DNA of 64,000 nt from Clostridium sp. CAG:710 (GCA_000432595.1 HF996851.1:8979-72978); one strand, 5' to 3'. Shown: positions 37,937-46,626, counted from the stretch's first letter. The notes: generated by a model not told the origin, from the sequence alone. Numbers and translations: made by a program.

Positions 37937-38308
37937 ATGAATTTAGATTTATTAAAATTTGCATTAGAAGACTCTTGGAATAGGGATACTTGTTATCCAT
38001 TTGTTAGTTGGGATAGTAGTAATCCAAGTGTTGGTCAAGATGAAGTTACTTCACTTGTTGTAAACGATTTTTTAGGCGGAGAGATAATTAAAAGTATTGA
38101 TGAAGATGGCATTCATTATTATAACTTAGTAGGGGAAGAACCACTTGATTTTACAAATCAAACCTCACTAGTAAAAGGAGATATAGTATCTAGAAAAGAA
38201 TTATTAAAAAACAGAAATACAGCGCTTAGATATTTCATATTATCAGAATGCGTTAAAGATTCGATGCAAAATAATTCTAAGGTAAAAGAAAAAGTGTATA
38301 AGATATAA
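37937..38308 (+). CDS. YunG-like protein
   Basis: 123 residues, ATG after GGTGGAGGTAGTAT. Pattern SWNRDTCYPFVSWDSSNPSVGQDEVTSLVVNDFLGGEII and IHYYNLVGEEPLDFTNQTSL matches the YunG family as I remember it, where the usual GQC is a papain/transglutaminase-like Cys; here GQD replaces it, so the candidate nucleophile is missing while the His of IHYYN stays. Probably not catalytic if that recollection is right. Often found near HipA-like genes by context here only. The 3' end carries one copy of a 20-bp repeat. Confidence 0.65.
   Translation: MNLDLLKFALEDSWNRDTCYPFVSWDSSNPSVGQDEVTSLVVNDFLGGEIIKSIDEDGIHYYNLVGEEPLDFTNQTSLVKGDIVSRKELLKNRNTALRYFILSECVKDSMQNNSKVKEKVYKI
38285..38304 (+). repeat. 20-bp direct repeat, copy 1
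   Basis: AAAGAAAAAGTGTATAAGAT at the 3' end of the YunG-like gene, identical to 40237-40256 on the other side of the surface-protein gene; both are followed by related bases (ATAACAT versus TTAAACAT). Confidence 0.65.
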
Positions 38309-38311
38309 CAT

Positions 38312-38335
38312 AGAGCGAAATTTTGCTCTTTTTTT
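38312..38335 (+). terminator. Intrinsic terminator
   Basis: GAGCGAAA and TTTTGCTC pair (one G-T; the innermost pairs form the loop) with T7 following. Confidence 0.75.
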
Positions 38336-38446
38336 AATGCATTGTTAAATAAATAATTGCCTACTTAATGGTTTCAATTGTATATTTTTCCTCTCTCACT
38401 TGTCTACTTTAAGCTTATCACTACAATTTAAATAAAAATTTTACCC

Positions 38447-38500
38447 TTTACACCAAACAAATATTCTATCTTGATTTTCAATGGGGGGGGGGTGTATACT
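38447..38500 (+). promoter_or_regulatory. Promoter with G10 tract in the spacer (repeat R3)
   Basis: TTGATT (38471-38476), 18-bp spacer and TATACT (38495-38500). The spacer holds ten consecutive G (38483-38492), unique in the window. Slipped-strand change in the G run would alter -35/-10 spacing and so expression. Upstream TTTACACC, AACAA, ATTCTA and CTTGA align with the same blocks of the 59-bp repeats R1 and R2 in the same order. Drives the surface-protein gene at 38537. The remaining 38336-38446 shows nothing else recognisable. Confidence 0.6.
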
Positions 38501-38536
38501 GATTATAGATTAAAATAAGGAAGGTACGAATGCAAA

Positions 38537-40225
38537 ATGAGAGATAGAAAGAAAAGAAATATTATAATTGGTGCTTTATGCTGCCTACTAGTATTTATGG
38601 GAATTGGTTATGCAATATTATCACAAACCCTAAATATAAGTGGTACAGCTAATATGCAAGGTAATTGGAGTGTAAAAATAACTAATATGAAGTTATTAGA
38701 AGCTAATAAAACAGGAAGGGCAGAGAATGTATCAAATACTTTCACCGATACTACTGCATCATTTGAAGCAAACTTATGGATGCCAGGAGATTCTATTGAA
38801 TATGAAGTAACAGTAGAGAATCAAGGCAATATAGATGCAGTATTAAAAGATATAATTCAAACAAAAACAAATAAAGATAAAAATCTTAAATTTAGTAATA
38901 GCTTAATAGGAACAGAAGTATTAACTTCAGGTTCAAAAATGAGTTTTACAATGAAAGTTGAAATTCCAGAAGAAGCAGAAACACTACCAGAAGTAAAAGA
39001 ATCAAAATATGAAATACAATTAATTTATATTCAGTATAATGGAGGAGAATATACACCACCCACACAATCCATTGGGACTCTAGCAGAAAGAATTCTAGCA
39101 GACAATACAGCATTACCAGATACAAATATAGATTTTTCCGAGATAAGTAGTGATACAAATGGAAAGGGATTATACTATACAAATAAAAATACAGAAGATA
39201 ATAAAACGACATATTACTTTAGAGGTGATATTACTAACAATTATGTTAAGTTTGCAACTCAGACTAAAAATACATGTAAATATAATGGCAAGGACATAGC
39301 ATATTATGATCCTACAAATGGGGTACTTGAATATAATCCAATAGAAGCACAATGCTTATCAACAAATGTATGTGTAACTACTAGTGTCCTTGGCAATTTT
39401 GTTGGTTTTGATGAAGCAACGTGCGTAGATGGGGGTGGTACATTTACACCAGACAAGGCAATATTCACACAAAATACAGCCGAAGATATTGTATGGAGAA
39501 TCATAAGAATAAATGAAGATGGAAGCGTAAGACTTATTACTGAAAATCCAGTGGGAAGTAGTGCATATAATGCCATATATCGTGATAATGCATATGCTGG
39601 ATATATGTATGGTGCAACGGGCTCATCGACATATAAAGAGACCCATAAAAATACAAATAACAGTACAGTAAAGACATACCTAGATAATTGGTATAAAACC
39701 AATCTAAATGGTTATACTTCATATATGTCTACTACTGCAGGCTTTTGTAATGATAGAAGCATTGCTCCAACTTCTAAGACATGGAGTAATGATGATACTG
39801 CATTAGGCTATGAGAGGAAAACGACATATTATGGTGCATATAATAGATTAAAAAATACACATCAACCGCAGTTTGCATGTCCAGAAATAAATGATTTATT
39901 TACAACAACTGCAAGTTCAAACGGCAACAAAGCTTTAACATATCCAGTTGGGTTATTAACAGCAGACGAAATTTCATATGCCGGAAGTACATATTTTAAA
40001 TCAGATGACAACTATTTAGATACTACTGCTTATTGGACAATGTCACCACGACAATTTAGTGGTTCTACTGCCGAAGAAGACAATGATCTCTATATTTTTG
40101 ATGAGGCACTATCCGGAACAATTCCAGGGGTTATTTTTGGTGTACGTCCTGTAATTAATCTATCAGATGATGTTGGCGTAGTAAGCGGTGATGGAACAAA
40201 AGATAGTCCATATGTAGTAAAATAA
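38537..40225 (+). CDS. Secreted/surface protein, TasA-like N terminus and lectin-fold-like C terminus
   Basis: 562 residues. N-terminal signal/anchor (about 8-27, NIIIGALCCLLVFMGIGYAI) followed by LSQTLNISGTANMQGNW and a beta-rich domain with WMPGDSIEYEVTVENQGNIDAVL, as in TasA/camelysin-type proteins processed by SipW-like peptidases (inference). The C-terminal half (about 310-562) contains IVWRIIRINEDGSVRLIT, YLDNWYKTNLNGY, YWTMSPRQFSG and FGVRPVINLSDDV...GDGTKDSPYVV, a pattern common in gut Bacilli and compatible with a C-type-lectin/FGE-like fold. RBS AAGGAAGG is nearer to an out-of-frame ATG at 38530 that opens a five-codon ORF overlapping the true start. Expression may be switched by the upstream G10 promoter. 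Confidence 0.75.
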   Translation: MRDRKKRNIIIGALCCLLVFMGIGYAILSQTLNISGTANMQGNWSVKITNMKLLEANKTGRAENVSNTFTDTTASFEANLWMPGDSIEYEVTVENQGNIDAVLKDIIQTKTNKDKNLKFSNSLIGTEVLTSGSKMSFTMKVEIPEEAETLPEVKESKYEIQLIYIQYNGGEYTPPTQSIGTLAERILADNTALPDTNIDFSEISSDTNGKGLYYTNKNTEDNKTTYYFRGDITNNYVKFATQTKNTCKYNGKDIAYYDPTNGVLEYNPIEAQCLSTNVCVTTSVLGNFVGFDEATCVDGGGTFTPDKAIFTQNTAEDIVWRIIRINEDGSVRLITENPVGSSAYNAIYRDNAYAGYMYGATGSSTYKETHKNTNNSTVKTYLDNWYKTNLNGYTSYMSTTAGFCNDRSIAPTSKTWSNDDTALGYERKTTYYGAYNRLKNTHQPQFACPEINDLFTTTASSNGNKALTYPVGLLTADEISYAGSTYFKSDDNYLDTTAYWTMSPRQFSGSTAEEDNDLYIFDEALSGTIPGVIFGVRPVINLSDDVGVVSGDGTKDSPYVVK

Positions 40226-40236
40226 TTAACTTATAT

Positions 40237-40256
40237 AAAGAAAAAGTGTATAAGAT
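40237..40256 (+). repeat. 20-bp direct repeat, copy 2
   Basis: Identical to 38285-38304; forms the left arm of the bidirectional terminator behind the surface-protein gene. Confidence 0.65.
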
Positions 40257-40284
40257 TTAAACATCTTTACACTTTTTTTCTTTT
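40237..40284. terminator. Bidirectional terminator; contains 20-bp repeat copy 2
   Basis: The left arm (40237-40256, identical to 38285-38304) pairs with the A/T-rich inverted arm ending near 40284 (ATCTT, TACACTTTTT, CTTT) with one bulge. It ends both the surface-protein gene and the convergent kinase gene. Confidence 0.75.
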
Positions 40285-41690
40285 GGTATTTCAAAATAGA
40301 AAGTAGAACCCCTATCTTTTTTTGAAGTGACTCCATATTTATAATTATGTAATTCAAATATATTTTTTACAATTGAAAGTCCTAATCCAGTACCAAGCAT
40401 ATTACGTTTATGCTTTTTGTTACTTTTATAATACTTATCCCAAATTAAATTTATTTCTTCTTTTTTAATACCTTTTCCAGTATCTATTACTTCAACTCTG
40501 CATGAAGCATCTTCATTATCATTAATCTTAATTTTAACTACTTTATCATCACCAGTATAATTTACCGCATTACTTATAAGATTATATAAAACTTGTTCCA
40601 TCTTTTGTTTATCAGCATGAATCATAATTTTTTCCTTGTTACATTCAAATACAAATTTATATTTTTCAGTTAAAGAAAATATTTCATATCTATCTATTAT
40701 TATTTGAGTTAATTTTACTAAATCAAAGTCTTCTTCATTTAATTCATATATATTTGCTTGCATTTTAGATAAATCTAATATATCGCTTACTAATAGATTT
40801 AATCTATCAACTTCACTGGTTATTACATTAAGATTTTCTTCGCGTTTTTCATCATCTTTATAAGTTATATCTCTTACCATTTCTGCATATGCCTTAATCA
40901 TTGTAAGAGGTGTTTTTAAATCATGTGATACATTAGCAAGTAATTCTCTTCTTAATTCATTGGTTTTAGAAAGTTCATCTTTTGCATAATTTAATGAAGT
41001 TGTTAATTCCTGTATTTCACTTATATTACTATCACTCTTAAACTCTTCTTTATAATCTCCTTTAGCTACTTTTTTAGCGGATTTACTAAGTGTTGTAATA
41101 GGCTTAGAAAGCTTTTGAGAAATAAAGAATCCAACTACAAATGAAAGTAATAATATTACTATTGAAACAGTTAAAAACTGATTTTTTAGAATAGTAACAG
41201 TAGAATCTATTGGATTTATTGATGTAGTTAAAAAGTAATATGTATCACTATCAACAGCGAAAGCATAAACCATACTTTTAACTTCATATTTTTTACTAGT
41301 AGATTTAAATATAATGTCTTTATTATTGTTTTTTTCTAGTTCATTTTTATATACCTCGACATCACTAGTAGGTACACAACTTTTATTCATATTATTGTTA
41401 TAAGTTATTAATGTGCCATTATCTAATATATTTATACATATTCCTTTATTAAAGAGTAGGTCGTTTAGTACATCACTCATATCTTTACCTCTTGAATATT
41501 TTTCTTTTATTTTTAAAGAGGCAAGTTTAATTTCACGCGTTTTAGACCATTCATAGTATTTATCAAGAAACAATATCTGAAATAGGAATAGGAAGAAAAG
41601 TATCAGTATAGAGAATCCTGTAAGATATACCCATATCGTATTTTTAAGAGAAATATTCTTAAATTTATTTTGCTTCAAATTTATATCCAA
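40257..41690 (-). CDS. Sensor histidine kinase
   Basis: 477 residues, start TTG at 41690 or the in-frame TTG at 41678. Two membrane segments (about 18-40 and 170-192) flank an extracellular sensor of about 130 residues with GICINILDNGTLITY. Then HAMP (about 195-245), the H box ELLANVSHDLKTPLTMIKAYAEM, N box VLYNLISNAVNYTG, G1 VIDTGKGI and G2 GTGLGLSIVKNI. It autophosphorylates on the H-box His and passes phosphate to the regulator encoded just upstream, with which it overlaps by 26 bp. Signal unknown. Confidence 0.93.
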   Translation of the reverse strand: MDINLKQNKFKNISLKNTIWVYLTGFSILILFFLFLFQILFLDKYYEWSKTREIKLASLKIKEKYSRGKDMSDVLNDLLFNKGICINILDNGTLITYNNNMNKSCVPTSDVEVYKNELEKNNNKDIIFKSTSKKYEVKSMVYAFAVDSDTYYFLTTSINPIDSTVTILKNQFLTVSIVILLLSFVVGFFISQKLSKPITTLSKSAKKVAKGDYKEEFKSDSNISEIQELTTSLNYAKDELSKTNELRRELLANVSHDLKTPLTMIKAYAEMVRDITYKDDEKREENLNVITSEVDRLNLLVSDILDLSKMQANIYELNEEDFDLVKLTQIIIDRYEIFSLTEKYKFVFECNKEKIMIHADKQKMEQVLYNLISNAVNYTGDDKVVKIKINDNEDASCRVEVIDTGKGIKKEEINLIWDKYYKSNKKHKRNMLGTGLGLSIVKNIFELHNYKYGVTSKKDRGSTFYFEIPKEKKCKDV

Positions 41691-42327
41691 CCCCTCTTAC
41701 AGTAATAATTAAGTCTCTATACTTTCCAAGACTATTTCTAAGCATCTTAATATGAGTATCTACAGTTCTATCATCTCCAAAGAAGTCGTATCCCCATATT
41801 TTATTAAGAAGTGTCTCTCTTGAAATTGCGATGTTTTTATTTTTAATAAAGTAGGCGAGTAGGTCAAATTCTTTTGGTGTAACTCTAATTTCCTCATCAT
41901 CTATAGTAATAACTCTTCCCATAAAGTTAACCTTTAATCCTTCATATATAAAGTCTTCAGTTAAATCATCATTATTTCTTCTGGTTACTGCCTTAACACG
42001 CGCTACTAATTCTTTAGGCGAAAATGGCTTTGCAATAAAATCGTCAACACCTAAATCAAATCCTAAGAGTTTATCATATTCTTCACTACGTGCAGACAAT
42101 ATTATTGTAGGAATTCTTCGTTGCCCTTTAATAGTTTTATATGCAGTATAACCATCCATTTTAGGCATCATTATATCTAGTATCATTAAATCAATTGTAT
42201 GTTTATTGCACATGTCTATTGCTTCTTCACCATTTTCAGCTTCAAGTACTTCAAAATTTTCTTTTAAAAGATATTCTTTTATAACATCTCTTATTAATTT
42301 TTCATCATCAACAACTAGTATTTTCAT
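41665..42327 (-). CDS. OmpR-family response regulator
   Basis: 220 residues. GGAGG six bases before the ATG at 42327 sets the start; the in-frame TTG at 42339 precedes this RBS. Receiver domain (1-118): VVDDEKLIRDVI, phosphoacceptor Asp in LMILDIMMPKMDG, and KPFSPKELVARV. Winged helix (about 128-218): VTPKEFDLLAYFIKNKN, SRETLLNKIWGYDFFGDDRTVDTHIKMLRNSL and VRGVGYKFE. Pairs with the kinase behind it. Confidence 0.95.
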   Translation of the reverse strand: MKILVVDDEKLIRDVIKEYLLKENFEVLEAENGEEAIDMCNKHTIDLMILDIMMPKMDGYTAYKTIKGQRRIPTIILSARSEEYDKLLGFDLGVDDFIAKPFSPKELVARVKAVTRRNNDDLTEDFIYEGLKVNFMGRVITIDDEEIRVTPKEFDLLAYFIKNKNIAISRETLLNKIWGYDFFGDDRTVDTHIKMLRNSLGKYRDLIITVRGVGYKFEAK

Positions 42328-42389
42328 ATCTACCTCCAAATAATATTATACATATTAATGTGTTCTTTGTGTGAAAAAGAGAAAAAAGA

Positions 42390-43865
42390 TTAGTCATTAT
42401 TTCTAATTTCTTCTAATCTTTTAACTTTAGCATTATTTTTATCTAGTGTTTGCTTAAATGAATATGAGTAATCAGTAAGCATTTTTTTATTAACTTTTAG
42501 TTGTGCTTCAGCATCATCAAGCATCTTTATAAAATTATCAAATTCTTTAATATCTCCTTGATACTCACCGCATTGATTCATAAAATCATTTCTCAAGTCA
42601 GAAATTTTACCAAATGCATCATCAATTTTTAATGAAGCTGTATCTACTTCATATATAGCATTATTAATATCTTTACTAAAGTCATCATATCTAACTCTAG
42701 TAGTTTGACGTGTTTTATCTCTTCTTTCAATAAAATTGGCAGCTAAATCAACAGCTTGAATAATCATTCCTGATTTTACAATCATACCTGCAGGAGTAGG
42801 AGGTACTTTTTTACTGGCATTAAAAAGTAATGCAGCGGCAATAAGGTTTTCGGTATGCGTTATAAATTCTGTATATGTTTCAATATTAGTAGTTATATCT
42901 CCATTAGATTTTATTTTTTCTTCTAAATCATATATTATTGCATCTTGACTCTTTGTAAAAGCATCAATTCTTTTATTTATATCATCTATATTATCAAAGC
43001 TATTAACCATTAAATCAAATTCATCATCTCTAATGTTAAACTTATCTAATTTATCATCTAGCTCATTTTGTAAAGATTCAGATTCCTTTTCTCCCATCGC
43101 AATTTTATCTATTACTGATATATATTCTTCTATTTTTTGTATGTCATCATATAAAACATTATCTTTAACATTTTCAGTATATTCTCTTACAATTCTATAT
43201 AAATCATTATCGTTAATAAAATCTCTTAAATTAATATTATCATGATCTTTTGTATCATATTTTTCTTTTATTTTTTCAAACTTTCTTATTAGATCAAGTA
43301 ATTCTTCTCTTAATTTTTCTATCTCTTTTGTATCGTATTCTTTTTCCTCTTTATCATGAATAACCATCATTTCATACTCAAGTTTTTCTAATTCAGCTAA
43401 ATCCTCTTTTATTACCCGAGTTAATTCTTTTATTATCGCAAGTTCAAGTAGCTTATCATCTTGTTTAACCTCATCAACAATAGGTGTTTCTATCTTTATA
43501 GGAGGAGGTGGAAGAATAGTAACTTCTTCTGTTTCTTTTACGGTTTCTTCATCTACATGTTCTGAAGAACTAGCATCATTAGAAATTTTTGTTTTAGAAA
43601 CAGTAGGATTATTTTCCTTTGCCTTAGGAGGAGTAATACCTTTATCTTTTTCTTTTTCCTTTTCTACATCTTCTTTAATTGCTGGATGTAGTGGGGTAGT
43701 TTGATTTTCTAATGACTTTGCATCTTCAACTGTTTGTACATATGTTATCCTACTTTTTCTTTTCTCTTTTTTCTCATCATCTAAAGAGACTATTTTATTC
43801 TTTTTACTTTTTCCAAAAAAAAGGGATGCAATTCTGTCAGATCCCTTATCTCCATTAGCACTCAT
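42390..43865 (-). CDS. Large coiled-coil protein, unknown
   Basis: 491 residues. Residues 1-125 are Lys/Glu/Pro-rich and look disordered (TPPKAKENNPTVSK, ILPPPPIKIETP). From about 135 on the chain is nearly all heptad-like helix (ELTRVIKEDLAELEKLEYEM, LREELLDLIRKFEKIKEKYD). A hydrophobic patch at about 350-385 (LIAAALLFNASKKVPPTPAGMIVKSGMIIQAVDLAANF) could be membrane-associated. No family recognised. Its ATG overlaps the stop of the ZnuA-like lipoprotein gene (TAATG), so the two are translationally coupled and may work together at the membrane. Confidence 0.75.
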   Translation of the reverse strand: MSANGDKGSDRIASLFFGKSKKNKIVSLDDEKKEKRKSRITYVQTVEDAKSLENQTTPLHPAIKEDVEKEKEKDKGITPPKAKENNPTVSKTKISNDASSSEHVDEETVKETEEVTILPPPPIKIETPIVDEVKQDDKLLELAIIKELTRVIKEDLAELEKLEYEMMVIHDKEEKEYDTKEIEKLREELLDLIRKFEKIKEKYDTKDHDNINLRDFINDNDLYRIVREYTENVKDNVLYDDIQKIEEYISVIDKIAMGEKESESLQNELDDKLDKFNIRDDEFDLMVNSFDNIDDINKRIDAFTKSQDAIIYDLEEKIKSNGDITTNIETYTEFITHTENLIAAALLFNASKKVPPTPAGMIVKSGMIIQAVDLAANFIERRDKTRQTTRVRYDDFSKDINNAIYEVDTASLKIDDAFGKISDLRNDFMNQCGEYQGDIKEFDNFIKMLDDAEAQLKVNKKMLTDYSYSFKQTLDKNNAKVKRLEEIRNND

Positions 43866-44734
43866 TATTCAGTTCCTCTTCTTAATAGTTCAATATTATC
43901 TTTCATTAATGAAGTATATGTTTTCTTATTATCTCTATCTTCATCAGATATATTATCTAGTTTATTAATTGTTATTACTTCTGCATCAGTTTCATTTTTT
44001 AATTTTTTTAATGATTCAGGTTCTTTATCACCACTTAATATAAATATCTTATCAGATCCATCTTTTAGGGAATTATAAGCCTTATCAACATTTCTTTCAT
44101 TTTCAGATTTATCATCTATTAATATTACATCAAATCCATATTTTGTTAAATACTGTAATGAAGGAGATGCAACAACCAAAGTTTTATTTGAAGCATTCTC
44201 ACTTAACATCTTTATATCAGCATCTAATTCAGATAACTCAACTTTTAAATTTACATATGCTTCTTCTATTTCTTCTTTGATATACTTACTATCTATTAAT
44301 TCATCAAGACTATTTTTAATATTTTGACTTATCATAAGTAGGTTAGATGGATTTAACCATAACTCTTCTATACCATATTGAATTTCCATACCAAAGTTAG
44401 CATCCATTATCATTATGTTTTTATTTTTATTTACTAATTTTAATGCGATATCTTTATCAGAACTTAATCCATTATATACAAATAGATCTTTTTTACTAAA
44501 ATCTTTGTATTCTTTTGATGTAATCTTATATTCATCTATATCAACACCATCTGGATATATTGAATTTACTACTGAGTTATTTCCATATAATTGATTTACT
44601 ACATATTCAAGTGGATATACAGTAGTTATAATACTTATATCCTCCATATCATCTCTTTTAAAACATCCTGTTGTTATAACACCAAGCAATAATATAATAG
44701 CTAATAATTTAAATATACTTTTCATTTTTTTCAT
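43865..44734 (-). CDS. ZnuA-like metal-binding-family lipoprotein lacking His ligands
   Basis: 289 residues from ATG 44734 (GAAGGAG upstream); the longer frame reaches into yidD. Signal peptide with lipobox ITTGC (Cys24). Cluster A-I substrate-binding fold: [85 protein letters not shown]. Where ZnuA/MntA proteins have DPHxYxPT and HxWLxP, this one has DIDEYKIT and ELWLNP; no His ligand is left, so it probably does not bind Zn/Mn in the usual way. No ABC permease or ATPase is adjacent. Confidence 0.8.
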   Translation of the reverse strand: MKKMKSIFKLLAIILLLGVITTGCFKRDDMEDISIITTVYPLEYVVNQLYGNNSVVNSIYPDGVDIDEYKITSKEYKDFSKKDLFVYNGLSSDKDIALKLVNKNKNIMIMDANFGMEIQYGIEELWLNPSNLLMISQNIKNSLDELIDSKYIKEEIEEAYVNLKVELSELDADIKMLSENASNKTLVVASPSLQYLTKYGFDVILIDDKSENERNVDKAYNSLKDGSDKIFILSGDKEPESLKKLKNETDAEVITINKLDNISDEDRDNKKTYTSLMKDNIELLRRGTE

Positions 44735-44954
44735 TTTTTTCTCCTTCGCAACACACCGGATCAAATCCTCCCTTAGAGAGTGGATTACACCTTAATATTC
44801 TTTTTATTGATAAATAACTTCCCTTTATAAAACCATATCTATTTATGGCTTCTATAGAATAATTAGAACATGTAGGAATATATTTACATTTAAAGTGACT
44901 AGAAAAAGGCATTTTTTGATAAAGTTTTATTAAAAAAATTGCAAGTCTTTTCAT
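44709..44954 (-). CDS. yidD: Membrane protein insertion efficiency factor YidD
   Basis: 81 residues. YidD family: [60 protein letters not shown], with three conserved Cys and CNP. Amphipathic, cytoplasmic face of the membrane, helps YidC-type insertion. Extra [11 protein letters not shown] tail overlaps the lipoprotein gene. First gene of the minus-strand operon. Confidence 0.95.
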   Translation of the reverse strand: MKRLAIFLIKLYQKMPFSSHFKCKYIPTCSNYSIEAINRYGFIKGSYLSIKRILRCNPLSKGGFDPVCCEGEKNEKNEKYI

Positions 44955-45095
44955 ACAATCACCATATGTATTATTTTACTATTAAAAAAAGATTTTATCA
45001 ACAATAAAGGAAAAAAATCCCTAGAAGTTTGACAAAAATTCAAAAAAAGTTTTAAATATAGATATATAAAAAACATTAATATTAGGAGAAATATT

Positions 45096-45890
45096 ATGGA
45101 TTTTGAAATAACATTATTAAGTATAAATGAATTAGATAATTGCATCAAGGAAATGCCTATAACTGATATATCATTATTAATGGGGGGTAGTATTGAAACT
45201 ATATTTAATGTTTCAAACGATTTAACATTTGCTGGTAGAGCAGGAACATATTATACTAAAGATTTTATAGATGGAAGTGTAATTTATTTAGATGGAACAG
45301 CCTCCTCAGTTCTAAGAGAAGATTCAGTACTTGACTCTTGCAAATCTATTCGTCCAGTTTTAAAATTTAATAAAGATTTAACTAAAGAGCTTAAAACAAA
45401 AAAAGTGATGCTTGGTATGTATCCACAATATGTAGTTGATTTAGAAAAACAAATAAAGATAGAAAAAAATTTTAAATATAAAAAATTATTATTAACTGGA
45501 AATTCATATACATTTCCAAATGGAAAAAGTTATGAATATGAATACAATGGTGAAAGATTTGTAAGAGTAATTAATAATAGTAATTGCCCAGTAGTTTTAT
45601 CTAATGGACTTATATATCACAAAGATTGGTATGCTTGGGTTAAAGTAGAACCAGTAATATGGATTGTAAAAGAAAATATGCTTGTCTCTTCAAAAGGCCT
45701 ATTATCAGGGATCCCATTTAATAATTCACAAGAATTTAGTGAATTTAAGGATACCGTTATAAGTAGATTTATTAATGAAAACATAAAAAAAGAATTATTC
45801 CAAGATAAAAATCAAACAAGAATAATCGAAATAGAAAAAGACATTATTAAAAGTAAACAATATAAAATTAATTATTTTGATATATTATGA
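45096..45890 (+). CDS. Unknown protein, possibly DUF6273-like
   Basis: 264 residues, ATG after TTAGGAGAAATATT. No signal peptide. The central part has SIRPVLKFNKDL, VMLGMYPQYVV, FVRVINNSNCPVVLSNGLIYHKDWYAWVKVEPVIWIVKENMLVSSKGLLSGIPFN, reminiscent of small domains (DUF6273-like) that occur as repeats in gut Firmicutes proteins; the resemblance to RPVINL/WTMSP motifs of the 38537 product is weak. TTGACA near 45030 may be the -35. Diverges from the yidD operon. Function unknown. Confidence 0.6.
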   Translation: MDFEITLLSINELDNCIKEMPITDISLLMGGSIETIFNVSNDLTFAGRAGTYYTKDFIDGSVIYLDGTASSVLREDSVLDSCKSIRPVLKFNKDLTKELKTKKVMLGMYPQYVVDLEKQIKIEKNFKYKKLLLTGNSYTFPNGKSYEYEYNGERFVRVINNSNCPVVLSNGLIYHKDWYAWVKVEPVIWIVKENMLVSSKGLLSGIPFNNSQEFSEFKDTVISRFINENIKKELFQDKNQTRIIEIEKDIIKSKQYKINYFDIL

Positions 45891-45941
45891 TATATATAGA
45901 CTTTAACTTATTAATTATGATACAATTGTGTAGGTGATTAT

Positions 45942-46607
45942 ATGAAAGAATTATTTGATAGACTTAATATTAAGCCTAAAAACTTAGAATTATATACAAC
46001 TGCTTTTTCACATTCATCATATGTGAATGAAAATCACATTAAAAGTGACTATGAAAGATTAGAATTTTTAGGAGACGCAGTCTTAGAACTAGTCGCAAGT
46101 GATTATTTATATAAAACCAAAACAATAAATGAGGGTGAAATGACCAAGTTAAGAGCTAGTTATGTATGTGAAAATGCATGTTATGAATATTCTAAAGATT
46201 TAAACTTAAGTAAATATATTAAAGTTGGACATGGTGAAGAAATAGATGGTGGAAGATATAAAAAAGTAATATTAGCTGATATATTTGAAGCACTAATGGG
46301 TGCAATATACCTAGATTTAGGATTCTCTACTGCAAAAAGAGTAATTGATAGTATTGTTATTCCATATGTAGAAGATCCAAATATATTATTTTTTAGCGAC
46401 TATAAGTCAGCTTTGCAAGAATATGTTCAAACTAAACAAAAAAGTTTAGAATATGAAGTTGTTCTTGAACAAGGACCTGCACACAACAAGCTATTTACAA
46501 CAGTTGTAAAAATTGATGGTATTATATATGGAAAAGGAAGTGCTGGTTCTAAAAAAGAAGCAGAACAAGAGGCAGCACGTGATGCATTAAAGATACTTGC
46601 TAGATAG
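45942..46607 (+). CDS. rnc: Ribonuclease III
   Basis: 221 residues. Endonuclease domain with YERLEFLGDAVLELVASDYLY (signature), ADIFEALMGAIYLDLG (second Glu/Asp site), and a C-terminal dsRNA-binding domain (about 150-220, SALQEYVQTKQKSLEYEV...GKGSAGSKKEAEQEAARDALK). Cleaves dsRNA in rRNA precursors and regulatory RNAs. RNase J-like gene follows; smc/ftsY, common neighbours, are not next to it. Confidence 0.96.
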   Translation: MKELFDRLNIKPKNLELYTTAFSHSSYVNENHIKSDYERLEFLGDAVLELVASDYLYKTKTINEGEMTKLRASYVCENACYEYSKDLNLSKYIKVGHGEEIDGGRYKKVILADIFEALMGAIYLDLGFSTAKRVIDSIVIPYVEDPNILFFSDYKSALQEYVQTKQKSLEYEVVLEQGPAHNKLFTTVVKIDGIIYGKGSAGSKKEAEQEAARDALKILAR

Positions 46608-46626
46608 TAATATCTTTTCTTTTTTT
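46602..46626 (+). terminator. Possible terminator after rnc
   Basis: AGATA-GTAA-TATCT short stem followed by TTTCTTTTTTT at the rnc stop. Confidence 0.45.

Noticed and set aside
38946..39722. Minus-strand ORFs inside the surface-protein gene at 38537
   Set aside because: Overlap a well-supported frame and consist of biased Tyr/Leu/Ile sequence without features.
44951..45148. 65-residue minus-strand ORF upstream of yidD
   Set aside because: Occupies the divergent promoter region, lacks an RBS and overlaps the start of the 45096 gene.
45181..45186. G6 runs inside genes (45184 region, lspA near 22923) as phase-variable tracts
   Set aside because: Six G is short, and both encode conserved or ordinary Gly codons within intact frames.
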